From: Isoetes taiwanensis
Lineage: Eukaryota; Streptophyta; Lycopodiopsida; Isoetales; Isoetaceae
Assembly: GCA_021234155.1 (NCBI GenBank)
Contig: JAJEKV010000163.1
Coordinates: 124,001-188,000 of the forward strand
Direction: 5' to 3'
DNA length: 64,000 bases
Below, one piece after another: positions 11,965 through 23,010 of this stretch (its first letter is position 1; the number at the start of each line of letters is the position of its first letter). Below the pieces are notes generated by a model. It worked only from the letters and a program-made list of their open reading frames with translations. It did no database searches and had not been told where the DNA came from. Both the position numbers and the translations under genes were made by a program.

Positions 11965-12324
11965 TTATATAGATTTTCTTGCATGTTCATTACTTGTTTG
12001 AGATGGATTTCGAAGTAAATGAAATCCAATTGGTAGTTTGGTCCTCTCTTCAGCATTACGAGCTCCTCTTGTCTTTTCAGTACTTGAGGATTCTGGAACA
12101 AATTCTTCAACTTGTATGTTGCTCATTTGAGCCATTTCTACTATCTGCGCATTATGTACTTGGAGTTTTGGCTGCACAATGCTTCGTCTTTGTTGTGTGT
12201 TGACATCTTCTTTACTCCCTTCTTTAGCTTTTTTCTCAGGGCACTGGCTAGCAAAATGATTCCCTCCACATACATAAAAAATAGTAATTTCTGGTTTTGA
12301 ATCCTTAGATTGTTTACAACGCAT
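11965..12324 (-). CDS. Antisense zinc-knuckle-like frame, copy 1 (119 codons)
   Basis: A minus-strand frame open for 119 codons. It carries YVCGGNHFASQCPEKK, a retroviral-type zinc-knuckle pattern with two departures: the first cysteine is phenylalanine or tyrosine, and the cysteine-histidine spacing is one residue short. A low-complexity polar tail (SSSTEKTRGARNAEERTK) follows. Gag knuckles normally bind RNA, but with the first ligand missing zinc binding is doubtful. It faces the gag-like frame and lies beyond the LTR-like segment. It may be the end of a spliced host-type gene or of a second retroelement; both are inference. Copies 2-4 are frameshifted. Confidence 0.45.
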   Translation of the reverse strand: MRCKQSKDSKPEITIFYVCGGNHFASQCPEKKAKEGSKEDVNTQQRRSIVQPKLQVHNAQIVEMAQMSNIQVEEFVPESSSTEKTRGARNAEERTKLPIGFHLLRNPSQTSNEHARKSI

Positions 12325-13163
12325 AAGATTTATTCAACTTCTAAATGGTTAAGAATTTAGCAGGCGCAGCTACCTGCCTAATTGCTTTTCAGTTTTGGGA
12401 AATTAGAAGTCCTTGGAACTTAAATCCAAGCCTTCACCATATCCCATACACTGCCCTTGCAAATTTGATTGCATTCCAGGACATAGGAAGAAGTCTGCTC
12501 TGTACACATATTTTTGTAAAGTACATATTAAGTGTATTTTGTCAGGGTCTAGAACGGGTCTAGAATGAAAGCTCAAGAGATCTCTGCAAAGATTCCACTA
12601 ATCTTGCAAGATTCTTAAATCTAATTAGGTCTACTTCTTGCTACGATTTGCAAGCAAGAGTCGGATCTGGAGTTTATAGTCGGATCTGATGTTAAGAAAA
12701 AGAGATTCAGTTGTGTAGTTTGGGCGAGCATCTGAGGCGTTTGGAAGACTCGAAGATATTTTGCAGCCGGATTTGTGCAGAATTTGTAAAGTCGAAGACA
12801 TATTGCATGGCTATTTTGGTTCGTGGCTTATTTGGAATACAAGCAAAAGTTGCATTCTATTTTTGTTGATCGGGTAAATAAAAAACCTAAAATGGGCAGT
12901 GATACGTTGGGAAACGGATAAAGTCTAGATTACATGTCACATTTGGAGTTACGGCAGAGGGGAACCGGATTTGAACACTGCTAGATAAGGAGCTGCAATC
13001 TCTTCAAATAGACTGGCTTTGGATCTGGAATTGGCTCCTGGAAGTCTTCAAATCCCTGATCAGCAAGATTTGTGTGAGATTTCTTCCTTCTTGCTACGCT
13101 TCAGTCTTGTCAGACTTGTGCTATTGTAGATGTGATATAACTGCCTTGCTAGAGAATCTAATC

Positions 13164-14667
13164 ATGGTCTATTTTACTTCTGAGTCTGCTAAGCAGCTTT
13201 ATCAGATTATAGCTCTTTTAAAAGGTAAGGTTTTAACCATTCATAACTACGAAGAATGGAGATCTCAAATGACCTGGTCATTGATATCCCAAGGTGTATG
13301 GCATGTTGTCGGAGGAAATAATCTTTTAGCTACTCCTGATGAAGAAGACAGAGTTTACAAATCTATAATGTTGACCATTGATGCTACTTTACAATCAGGG
13401 GTTTTGCAAATATCATTCCTTACTGCCAAGGACTTGTGGGATTATCTAAGGTTTCAATTTGGACAGAGCCATGACCAAGACTTAAATCATGCTAATTATT
13501 CCCTTCCACTTGGTGATGTTTGGGATGAGGTTGCAATTATGGCAGCCATGACAGCTGACACAGATGTTCATCAAGAAGATATTCCTGATACATTTCGCCA
13601 TGATGATTACAAAATTGTGGAAAACCTTGGAGAAGGGCAGGCTGCACGGATCAAACAAGAGCATACTATGTCTAATGAAGATAATGTTCACGATATTAGT
13701 CCATCTTCTATGATCCAAACTTCATTTGACATAGCAGATTATGCTGTAACAGAGATGTTCTTGGAGTCTTCACCGCTGTATATTGCTCCTTTACCTGCTC
13801 TGCAGGGTGCTCTGATTCAGGATATTTGCAATGAGATGGAAGACGAGCACATGGTAGTCTCATGTGAATGGAGTGCTGATTTCTACGAACCGGTATACTT
13901 TCTGATCTTATCATGGACACAGCTACATGTTTTGAAAATGATCACATGTTTGCACTGCAAAGTGCTTCAGAAGAACTAAAATTAGCATCAATTTCAATGG
14001 ATCATAAGCAATTTCGTATTAAAGAGGAACAGATTTCTAAGTTTCCTTGCGTTGATCTTAATGCTACCCTTCCTGAATTTGCTTCTATTATGGCTCACAT
14101 TTGTACTCAGCCGCTAGAATTACCTTGTTACATTTGCTTAAACGTTCCATTTGGTTGTCCACATGATGGGAGGTTGGAGGATTATCCTAACTTGAATGAG
14201 TATTTGGGGTATGTGCCTCATTATGATGTTGGCGAATCGAACAAGATGTTGAAAATTAGCTACAGTTGTAAGCATAATCAAAATCAAGTTTTATTTGATC
14301 TTCACAATTCTGTGTTTCTAAAGAGAGATGATATGGTTTCTGACAGAAGTGTATTAGCAGCGCAGCTTCTAAAGCAATCACTAACACTTGGTATGGTTGG
14401 GTTACCTAAGGAGTGTTATGAGTTACAAGTGCTACCTTTTATGTAGGAAAGATGTTCAAACTGTCAAGTAGAGGATACAAAACATTCACTGCTGAGAGTC
14501 TTGTTAGTTGTACATGTTTGCAGGATTCAGCAGGGCACTTACATGGGTTTAACCTTGGGTTGAAGGCTGAGTATGGTTTATTACAGAGACAAAAGAAGTT
14601 GTTTTATACCGTTCCTTGTATTTCCTGGAAAAAGGGAATGGTACAGAGGCAGGATGTTATGGTTTAA
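13164..14667 (+). pseudogene. Gag-like reading frame, cassette copy 2 (broken)
   Basis: The best preserved copy: open from the ATG at 13,164 to the stop at 13,979 (about 270 codons). A second frame runs from 13,913 to a TAG at about 14,444, and a third to 14,667. The first frame holds the gag-like helices (EEWRSQMTWSL, AKDLWDYLRFQFG), then an acidic region (GEGQAARIKQEHTMSNEDN). The break at about 13,890 falls at the same CCGG word as in copy 1. Taken together the pieces would make a protein of roughly 500 residues, longer than a usual copia gag N-terminus and without protease or integrase. The function of the C-terminal part is unknown. Confidence 0.6.
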
Positions 14668-14826
14668 CAGCAACATCAAGTGGCAGCCATGGTTACTTCT
14701 GTGGTTGAATTTGCTTCATATGCTGAATTCCTTCCAGGCAGCGTTATATCTCAGGGGGGATACTTTCCATTAGTAGTTCTAGTTTCGTTTTCGATATTTT
14801 GGGTCATGCTAGTCATCAGGGGGGGG

Positions 14827-15090
14827 TGTTAGCGAATGACATGTGACACGTCACTACTCTTAGATGACTAGGCATGCCACATATGTTGCTGACATGGCTC
14901 TTCTATAAAGCCATAGTCATGCCCTATAGTTCTTTATCCAGTTTACTCATAGCCTAGCTATATCGTGTGTCTCTTTCATTCCAGCATACATGCATACAGG
15001 GTTTCTTCAATATGTAAGGAATACCACTGTGAATCGTCTTCTGAATCTGCCATTCAGATCATTTGATCTTCTTTAATTCGATATGGTAGA
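14827..15090 (+). mobile_element. LTR-like segment, copy 2
   Basis: Begins TGTTAGCGAATGACATG after a longer G run. Same TATAAA and layout as copy 1; end approximate. Confidence 0.5.
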
Positions 15091-15456
15091 AGTGCATCAG
15101 CAGACTGGTCTTGCGTTATAATTGGATAAGCTCTAACTAGTTGAATGTCTTCTATTTGTTCCTAGTGGGGATAAGGCATATTTGATATGTTGATAAACAT
15201 CTAGATAGATGCGTGATAATAATAGAAAAGTACATTTAAGCTAGCTTATTTTTAAGTTTGATGCATCAGTCTGTTTTTTCCAGTGGCAGGTGTGCTTTGG
15301 CATTTGAAGTTATCTATCACATTTTTTCATGCTTGCCACTCCATCTCAAAGATTTGATGCAGGTAGTATTCTGTTGCAGAATGGTAGTTGGCTCCAGGAT
15401 ATTTACACCTCTTTGGCAATTGATCTACTAGCGGTTTAACATCTAGTTATGTCGTT

Positions 15457-15815
15457 TTATATAGATTTTCTTGCATGTTCATTACTTGTTTGAGATGGAT
15501 TTCGAAGTAAATGAAATCCAATTGGTAGTTTGGTCCTCTCTTCAGCATTACGAGCTCCTCTTGTCTTTTCAGTACTTGAGGATTCTGGAACAAATTCTTC
15601 AACTTGTATGTTGCTCATTTGAGCCATTTCTACTATCTGCGCATTATGTACTTGGAGTTTTGGCTGCACAATGCTTGTCTTTGTTGTGTGTTGACATCTT
15701 CTTTACTCCCTTCTTTAGCTTTTTTCTCAGGGCACTGGCTAGCAAAATGATTCCCTCCACATACATAAAAAATAGTAATTTCTGGTTTTGAATCCTTAGA
15801 TTGTTTACAACGCAT
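15457..15815 (-). pseudogene. Antisense zinc-knuckle-like frame, copy 2 (frameshifted)
   Basis: Same peptide as copy 1, but a one-base difference (GCTTGTC here versus GCTTCGTC in copy 1 at 12,181) shifts the frame after VNTQQR. The knuckle-like part is unchanged. Confidence 0.5.
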
Positions 15816-16111
15816 AAGATCAAACGCACTATGACATAATAGTGTTTAAGATGGTGTTGCAGCATATTTTATCATGGATATGTTTAATGGTTAGGCTGTT
15901 TATTCAACTTCTAAATGGTTAAGAATTTAGCAGTCGCGGCTACCTGCCTAATTGCTTTTCAGTTTTGGGAAATTAGAAGTCCTTGGAACTTAAACCCAAA
16001 CCTTCACCATATCCCATACACTGCCCTTGCAAATTTGATTGCATTCCAGGACATAGGAAGAAGTCTGCTCTGTACACATATTTGTAAAGTACATATTAAG
16101 TGTACTTTGTC

Positions 16112-17400
16112 AGGTGTATAAGAATTATTTAACTTCTAATTTTGTTCCCAAGGTCTGTGGCAGGGCTGGAGGGATCCTACAGGATGCTTTTCTGAAGCTG
16201 CAACTAATGTGGAACAAGTACCAGGGAATCCACTCTCATCTGTCATGCTGTTCAGTTGTTTGTCATCTCTCTACAAAACTGCATCAGTTGTTTGCCATCT
16301 ATCTACAAAACTGCATAGATCTCAAAGAAGGTAGGTTTTGGAGCTCCATTTTGCTTGCGACTTCGTTTTTAGTTTGATAATGATTTGGACTCATGTTGTT
16401 CTGTTATACAGCACATTGAAAATTGAGGTTTTCACATGTCTTTGTAATAGCAGCCATTACATCCTATCTCAGAAAAAAATTATGAAGCAGCAAACATTTA
16501 AGAGCAGTAGAATCAATCTGACTGTACGTGACACAAGGACAATGACATTTCTCTAATAAGCCCAAGAAAAACTGAAATTTTTGGTGTTGGCCAGAGTGTT
16601 GAATGTCCTTAATGTTTTGAAGAGTCAAACCACATCTGGACTAATATTAGATCATCTGTTATATAGCAGAGGCCAGATTTGGCATTCATCTTTCCATACT
16701 CATTCATATGGAGTTCCTGCACATATAGAAGTCACAAAATCTCATGTAGTGATCCTCTTTTTGTGTGCATGTAAAGAAAAAATATAACGGCCACAATACA
16801 GAAAATGGATCGACATTTCTGTCTGGAATCACAACTCGACTATCTCTGCTATCCCTGCTTCAGATTCGGAGCTAAACATGCATTATCGGCCTTGCATGTT
16901 CGCCCACAGGTCTGGTCCATCTTAAATCGAGGCACGCTTGCTCTGCACAGGCCAGATTTGGCCATATAAGGAGCTAAACATGCATTATCGGCCTTGCATG
17001 CTTGCCCATAGCCTGCTATATCTCAAATCGAGGCATGCTTGCTCTGCACAGGCGGTTTTGGCCATATAAGCATTTATAATTTCTGAATGCATGAAGTTCA
17101 TCTGTAACATCCGTAACAAGCGGATCTACGTGAAGGTCAACCGAATCATGAAATGCCTCTCCAACTTCTGGATTGTAGGGGAATGGAAACTTGGACATGC
17201 CTCTCCAACTTCTGGATTGTAGGGGAATGGAAACTGGGACAGCATTCATTAACTGTTTGTCGGTGGGGTACAAATATAGCCTTTTTCCATGACACTCCTG
17301 TCTTATACTTATCAAGATACTATTGGGCCACCTAAGCATATAAGACAAGCTAGCTTTTCCATTGGAACTTTTAAGACATGTCACATATGAGGGGCCATAT
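16112..17400. other. Block A right part, no gene recognised; short tandem duplications
   Basis: Contains two-copy tandem duplications of about 34 bp (16,253-16,320, CAGTTGTTTG.CATCT), about 100 bp (16,868-17,068, unit beginning GAGCTAAACATGCATTATCG) and 48 bp (17,149-17,243, unit with CCAACTTCTGGATTGTAGGG). Counterparts sit at 61,035-61,105, 61,654-61,857 and 61,940-62,030. No convincing coding signal. Confidence 0.55.
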
Positions 17401-17410
17401 TACTTTGAAG

Positions 17411-17450
17411 TCTTATTTTCTTCGGGGAAGCCCCGCCAGAGAAAATAAGA
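17411..17450. other. Nested hairpin
   Basis: TCTTATTTTCT (17,411-17,421) pairs with AGAAAATAAGA (17,440-17,450) around an inner CGGGG-AAG-CCCCG. The outer stem is conserved in block B (about 62,200-62,236) while the inner G/C run differs by a base. Function unknown. Confidence 0.55.
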
Positions 17451-17772
17451 CATGAAAACCTATCAATGAGGAGACATTCTTTTTCGGAAACTTAGGATGT
17501 AAAAAAAAAAATGGACAGGAAGGAATCGTTGGGCTGTATACTGCAATCGTAGGAACTCCCAGAAGAGGCCGCAGGTCGAAATCTGAAGAGAGTCGGATTT
17601 ATTTGAAGAGGGTCAGAATTGGCTGCAGGTCGATTCTACTTGCTCAAAAGCGAGAGGGCATAAGCAAGACCACGACATGTCGATTTTTTAGCGAGGCAAA
17701 CCCTTTCTTTGGCGAATCTTTGAAACAATTTTCTTAGCGGGCAAATCCTTTGCTAGCGAATCTTCAAAACAG

Positions 17773-18107
17773 AGGCACACATTCACGAGAAAAGAGTGAC
17801 ATCTATAGCTGATCAATAGAAAGGAGGCCGATTGAGGCCGACTTTGGAGATGGCGATTTGGTGAAGTGGGTTTGCGAGATGATTCAAAGCAAGAAAAAAC
17901 TCTAGCAGATCGATAGATCCAAAACTGATTGGTGGGGTTGAGGGAGATGGCCATGGTGCTCAAGGTTGCAATCGTGCACAAGCTTGATACCAATGCAAAG
18001 GCCCTCCGTGGAAGTAGTAGTTCAAATGTTGCAGGAAGCTTCATGGGAGAAGAGTTTCCCTTTCAAAATGATCAAGGAACTCCATCGCCATAAGGATTTG
18101 GGTATAA
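17773..18107 (+). pseudogene. LRR receptor-like kinase C-terminus, block A copy
   Basis: End of a plant receptor kinase domain: pieces like TEKSDIYS, then RRPIEADFGDGDLVKWVCEM, then MVLKVA and RPSVEVVVQMLQEAS. These match kinase subdomains IX-XI of CLV1/HSL1-type LRR kinases (membrane receptors for small peptides). The activation-segment end SDIYS is followed by a short deletion that removes the usual FGVVLLEL block. This copy is broken where block B is open: GCAATCGTGCAC here stands against GCAATACTGTGCAC there. Neither copy has the catalytic loop or the LRR ectodomain nearby, so this is a relic of a 3' exon. Confidence 0.75.
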
Positions 18108-19166
18108 AGATGCAAGCAATCCCTGCTTTCTGCTCTGCTCTGCTGCGCTCGCTTGTGTCCCTCTGGTTTCTTCGAATCTTCGTGTTCTTGTTGTTCTTCG
18201 TTTTTGATCTGTTGTGTTGGAAAACCAAAAATATAAGAGGTATCTTATATATTAAGGACATGTCGCATAAAAATCGATTGGGAAAGGTTTTGATTTGAGA
18301 TTATTTATTGTCTTATTGCATTGCGACAGTCATATTTTATGCCTGCCGTGGAAAAGGGCATAATCGGCCATCCTATTACGTTTTGGAGTCATTTGTGGCT
18401 TTTCCCTTTTAGTCTATAAATTCCCTCCCTCCCTCCCACTTTCTCTCACTTTCGGTCCACATGTTATTTGTCTGTCATTTGATGGCACTTTGGAATGATC
18501 ATTGACCCATTGGGGTAGGACTTGCACAATTATGGGCATGCTTTATTCTATCATCAATCATGCTCTTCTTTTGCCAGGATAATTGCCCTAAGGAAGAGTA
18601 CGTTTGATGCAAGGTACATGAATCTTAGGTCTACATGCTCTATCTTGAATCTTGCCTTGTGTAATATCCAATGTTGAAGCTTCTAAAATCATGTACTACT
18701 GTCTTGAATCTTGCCTTGTGTAATATCCAATGTTGAAGCTTCTAAAATCATGTACTACTTGTTTATAAAGTAAGGGCCTCTTCTTAGGATGGTCTCAATT
18801 TCGTAAGGGTGTCTTTTTTAGAATCGTCTAAATTTCGTCCAATTATGATCATGTTGTGGCGTTGCAAAAGTTTGCATCAGCTAGTGTCTTTTTCTGGTTT
18901 ATACTCAATTTTGTATATTTCTTTGTTAAAATGGGGTTGAATCATGGAATATTTTATGCTTGATAATCGAGTCTTAAAGTAAATTTTTTACCAAGCAAAC
19001 GATGCCACCAAATGTTAATGCATGTACCCTTTGCCATCTTCTCCATATTATGGATGGGATTAGGTTTCCCAATGTGAGGAATGGGTTGTCCAGATTGGTT
19101 TTTTTTTTGCCAAGGGATGTGGCGATGGTTTTCTCTGCCGAGATCATCTGCTGACGTGTTAATGGA
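18108..19166. other. Downstream part of block A, no gene; 62-bp tandem duplication
   Basis: A two-copy tandem duplication (unit with TCTTGAATCTTGCCTTGTG) spans about 18,643-18,762 and recurs at 63,465-63,583. A CCCTCCCTCCCTCCC run lies at about 18,425. A minus-strand frame of 86 codons (19,234 to 18,974) with KYLGSPLTRQQ is faintly LINE-like but too weak to call. Confidence 0.5.
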
Positions 19167-21466
19167 GATCCAAGATATTTGGAGCTAAAGGATGGGCTCT
19201 CACTATGGGCTTTTTGGATTTCTTTTTTAGGCAAAGGCGTTACGGTTGGAGCAGGGGCCCTTTTGATCTTTTTCTTCCCTTGTTCTTTGCAAGGGACTAT
19301 CGAAAATCAATCGCCGTCGACCCAAGGGACGACTTGGCTCTCCTCACTTGGCCCCTTAGCAAAGCGAGCTCGGGGCTTGCATTTTCATGAATTAGGTCTT
19401 TTTGAGTGTGGGTTTTCAAAACATCGGCTCCAACGAGTTGCATTTGAATAAGGGGATTTGTAGAAATTCTTTCTTAAAATAAGTAGTGCAGAATACAAAA
19501 GAATGGGCAATATAGATTTTTCTTTGAGGTCAAGGATATGAGATTTTTCATGGCCTGCCCAACTCCTTTCGAGATTAACGAGATGGTTTTCGAGCGCGGG
19601 TCCTTCTAATGCATTGATTGGCAGAGGTCTTACGGGCTGGATAGGGGGTTCAAATCCACCACCCACTCCCTGCTCTCTTCCCTCTGCTCCCGCAGTCCAT
19701 CTCTCTCTCCATATCGGTCTTGCCACATGTAGGGCTGTATTTTTTTTCTCTTGTGTGCAATGGTTCAATCAACATTTGTTACTTTTTATTTTTGTCAAAA
19801 AAGTGATTAGATTTGAGGTGGGCATGCATTTGTTACATATATTTTGTTAAACTTATTCATGCATATTCCTATGAGAATACATATGAGAATCTAACGAAAG
19901 TGATGTGTGTGAGCGATTTGACTGTAAAGAGGTCTTGTTGGGGTTTTGGGTGAGCAAAATGGAAAGCAATAATCTAATGCAAAGGATGATTTAGGGAGGT
20001 CTTTTGTGCTTATCCCGAAGGGATGGCGATCTCGCCTAGATAATTGTATTATGTCCGGCTTGGAGGTGTTTACGCTCTCTCAAGTAAATTCTTCCCATCT
20101 ATTTTCTTTGATTCATAGTTTTCCTAGTTGGAGTATTAGGAGGGATGCTAGAAGGGGAGGAAGTGGTCGGGCAGTAGTGAGAAACCCCGAGGCATCCGAG
20201 GCAAAATCGATTGTGGAATATTGTGAAGACACAGCCGCTTAGATGTGAGTGTCATTCCGGGCATGTCGGGGATGGATGCTCCAGCTCGGGCGTCTATGAT
20301 TTATTGGTTAGCTTACGAGAGAGATTGTGTTCTTTGGTGTTGTTGCAACTTGTAGCCAAAAGGAGTAGTGACCTTGATCACTTGCACTACCAACATGTGT
20401 TCAAGTTGGCCATCAAGTCTTAGGGCTTGTGAACTTGTCTATGAGAAGGAGATTTGGTGGGGGAGTGCAAAAACCCGTTGGTATTGTGCTTGTTTGCACG
20501 GGCGTTGAAGAGCACCAAATTGCACAATTTTGAATGGCTTGTAGGGTAATGTATGAAGAAGATTTGGGAAGCCCCATTTATGGTTACATATCAAGAACAT
20601 CTCTCGAAAGGAAGGTGGAGATGGAAAAGGACTTGTATCTACTATATGGTGTTGGGGATATAAAGCATATGGTAATTCTTGACAATAGGAGCCTTTTGGG
20701 AATAGCACGCACTTTGTAAATTATCATGGTGATAGGCGGTTGAGTGCTAGCCGTGTCTACACCATCACTAGAATGCTAAGAACCTGCAAGTTTGTGCTTT
20801 CAATTAGCTAGATTCGGCATCCAATATCGCTTTGATATCAAAAATGCAGTGAAGGCAGACGGCACCCTGACTTTGCATCCTAAAGTGGCCATGTCGAAGC
20901 GATGTAAGGTCGTGTTGTATGGCATCCCAGTGAGATGCAAACGGGTTAGGCTACGTAAAAGACTAGAAAGAGGTATTGGGATGAGGTCATTTGCTCCTAG
21001 AGACATGGATGAGAACTTTGTGGAGGGAAAGGATGGGGAATGGGGGCCCGAGGCCATGCGGGAGGAGCCAAACACTCGATTTCATAGGGGCTGGACAATG
21101 TAGACTATACCATGCGGTGAGATGAGATGGTATTCTTTGGGGTGTTGGGGCTGTTGGGGTGTTTATTGTGCGTATGTTTCTTATTTAATTGTGTTCTTGA
21201 TTGCTATGTTTTGCGGTTTGTAGATGCTTCAAATTGTAGGAATTGTAGATGCTTGGAATGGAGATGGAGAATGGTGGTGATGGTAGGTTGGACATGGAAA
21301 ATGGTGGTCACGCTTAGCAAAGATGCCCGCGTGGAAGTAATGGGGTGTGAGGCGGATTAACGGCGTCATCAATTGAGCTAGCGGTGATGAGCCTTTTTGT
21401 GTCCCCCAAGACAGCAGCCTGCCGCGCACTGGTCCCGGCGTGCATGATGTTATTCACAATGCCATG
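19167..21466. other. Unassigned sequence, no recognised gene
   Basis: Several plus-strand frames of 60-100 codons (for example 20,792-21,103, rich in Arg/Lys) show no domain I recognise. I see neither a splice-linked set nor a second copy in the window. Confidence 0.4.
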
Positions 21467-22090
21467 CCTTCACTTAATATCTCTTCAAGATCAACAAGTT
21501 CAACTAACGCAATAACAATGTCTAGCTCATTAATAACAACCATGGAAGGCTATAGATTGCCTTTCTACCCTCTATGGATAGAATAGAAATCCAAAATATT
21601 CCATCCGCATTTGAAATTTGTCAAAATTGCTATAGATGCGATAAGAATATGTGAAAATCTTGATTGTGACCCAAATTAGAGAGATCCAAGCAACGTTTGG
21701 GAAGTGCACGAAAAACGGATGTATAAACTTAATTTGAACTCCAAAATCACTAATCGAAGTGATGCAAAGGCAATGATTAGGTCAATGGTCAAAACCAAAT
21801 CTATGGTAGCTTCCATGTTGGATTGGATCTCTTCCAAAACTTCGTGAGAACCGATAGACCTGATCAACTTGGAGAACTAAGCCCGTAAAAGGCTCACTCG
21901 AAAGGGATAGCCTAGCCTATTCTTCACATTTGAAAACCACCGTACAAAAATCATTACCAAATTTAAAAGTTGTAAATAAAATTGGTATTATTTCAATTTA
22001 TACGTGTCACAAAAATTTTGTTAAGCGCCCAAAATTGGACTGTTATATTAGTCCTTAGTTGTCACTGTACAAAAAGCTTAAAGCTGGTTA
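21467..22090. repeat. Dispersed repeat family R1, copy 4
   Basis: Matches 1,160-1,780 and 4,360-4,926, beginning CTTCACTTAATATCTCTTCA. It is undisrupted and ends at the CTGGTTA equivalent, then diverges. Confidence 0.8.
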
Positions 22091-22240
22091 CACAAGGCCC
22101 CCAAAAAATAATCATTACTAGTTTTTCACAATATTTTTTACATGAAACCAATATAATAAACTAATGTTACTAAGTGGGTTAATGTGTTGAATAACCACTA
22201 CTAGTTACATGGTGTGGTTTGTACTTATTCTTTATTATGC

Positions 22241-22332
22241 GGCGGGCCATTTGGCCACAAATTTTAGTGGCCCCGGCGGGCCATTTGGCCACAAATTTTA
22301 GTGGCCCCGGCGGGCCATTTGGCCACAAATTA
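22241..22332. repeat. 34-bp minisatellite, 2.7 copies
   Basis: Unit starts at 22,241, 22,275 and 22,309 (GGCGGGCCATTTGGCCACAA). Each unit contains palindromic GGCCATTTGGCC. Confidence 0.9.
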
Positions 22333-22514
22333 CAGGTTCAGGCAAAATGTGACGGCCGGCTTGAGTAGGATGCCTTACCTACGGACTACCTACAGATTCG
22401 CCATTTCGTGGCACTTTATTGCATATTACGACTTAGAATGGCCAATTAGATGTTTGCTAATTGGAGTGGTGTTGACTTTGGGGCCAATTTAGTCACAAGT
22501 GAGAACTAGATATG

Positions 22515-22698
22515 CTGGCCGTTGGATTAAATGCGCATTGACCTAACATTTTTTTGCTACAGTAATTATTGACCTACCCATGATTTCAATGGTTCAAGGT
22601 CAATATACAAAATACCAATATGAATACATTTAACCATGAATTCATGAAGTACAGAATACACAGAATACACATGGCACACAACCCTAAACCCTAAACCC
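22515..22698. repeat. Repeat R4 copy 1, ending in 2.4 telomere-like units
   Basis: Matches 36,775-36,959 nearly exactly. The right part runs into CCCTAAA repeats (22,682-22,698); the other copy has four units. Different unit numbers at the end of otherwise matching copies suggest slippage or addition at this end. Confidence 0.85.
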
Positions 22699-22870
22699 AG
22701 ACCTAAAGAAGGCGGGATTATACCTGTGACTACATATTGCTTTATCATGGCTGCCATGTTCGTGTTGCTCTTGTTTTCCATATTCGGTGATATTTTCTCT
22801 AGCAATGTGTGGGTACATGCTATTTAACTCTCTTCTTTTGGTTGTTGCAGTCTTTTTGTTGTATTACACG

Positions 22871-23010
22871 CTTACTACTTAATCCTTCATGCTTCACATA
22901 CTGTTCTTGTTGTTTGCAGCAAGTCTTACTTATTATGTGCTACAATAAGTTGTCCATGCAAAGGTCTATTATAATTCATTGTTTCTTTGAAAGCGTTTGT
23001 TCGGTAGAAG
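22871..23010. repeat. Repeat R5 copy 1
   Basis: Matches 37,513-37,655 (from CTTACTACTT to GAAAGCGTTTGTT). R4 and R5 lie in the same order in both places but are 173 bp apart here and about 550 bp apart there, where the right arm of the inverted repeat lies between them. Confidence 0.8.

Larger units (their letters stand above)
9134..12547 (+). repeat. Tandem cassette 1 (~3.4 kb)
   Basis: Starts at CGGATCTGGAGTTTATAG and ends near GTCAGG. It is repeated head to tail at 12,659-16,111 and twice more in block B. Contents in order: leader, gag-like frame (+), polypurine tract, LTR-like segment, antisense zinc-knuckle frame. Cassettes 1 and 3 lack about 70 bp that 2 and 4 carry (15,829-15,900), and share other markers such as GGATGTTAAC at the LTR start. 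Confidence 0.85.
12659..16111 (+). repeat. Tandem cassette 2 (~3.45 kb)
   Basis: Second head-to-tail copy of the cassette. It differs from cassette 1 in lacking some leader sequence near 12,950 and in carrying the extra segment 15,829-15,900. A 110-bp spacer (12,548-12,658) separates the two. Confidence 0.85.
6761..19166. repeat. Segmental duplication block A (~12.4 kb)
   Basis: Collinear with 46,378-64,000 in the same orientation. The offset is about 39.6 kb, growing by 5.1 kb after the copia insertion in block B. Similarity starts near ATTCCTCC(C)AAATTCGA and reaches the right edge of the window in block B, so the true right end is unknown. Differences are scattered small indels and substitutions, plus one 24-bp indel (7,574 versus about 47,198). 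It contains two tandem gag-like cassettes, several short two-copy tandem duplications, hairpins and a receptor-kinase remnant. Confidence 0.92.

Noticed and set aside
18974-19234. Minus-strand KYLGSPL peptide as a LINE reverse transcriptase C-terminus
   Set aside because: Only one short motif-like match and no flanking LINE sequence; too weak to annotate.
19590-19765. tRNA- or SINE-like A/B boxes (TGGCAGAGG, GGTTCAAATCC) followed by a T run
   Set aside because: The boxes are only about 28 bp apart, the stems do not pair as in a tRNA, and there is no second copy.
20211-20290. CECHSGHVGDGC, resembling an EGF-like module
   Set aside because: A single short match in a frame without the other cysteines; likely chance.
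22241-22332. CRISPR-like array
   Set aside because: Direct 34-bp units without unique spacers in a plant genome; a simple minisatellite.
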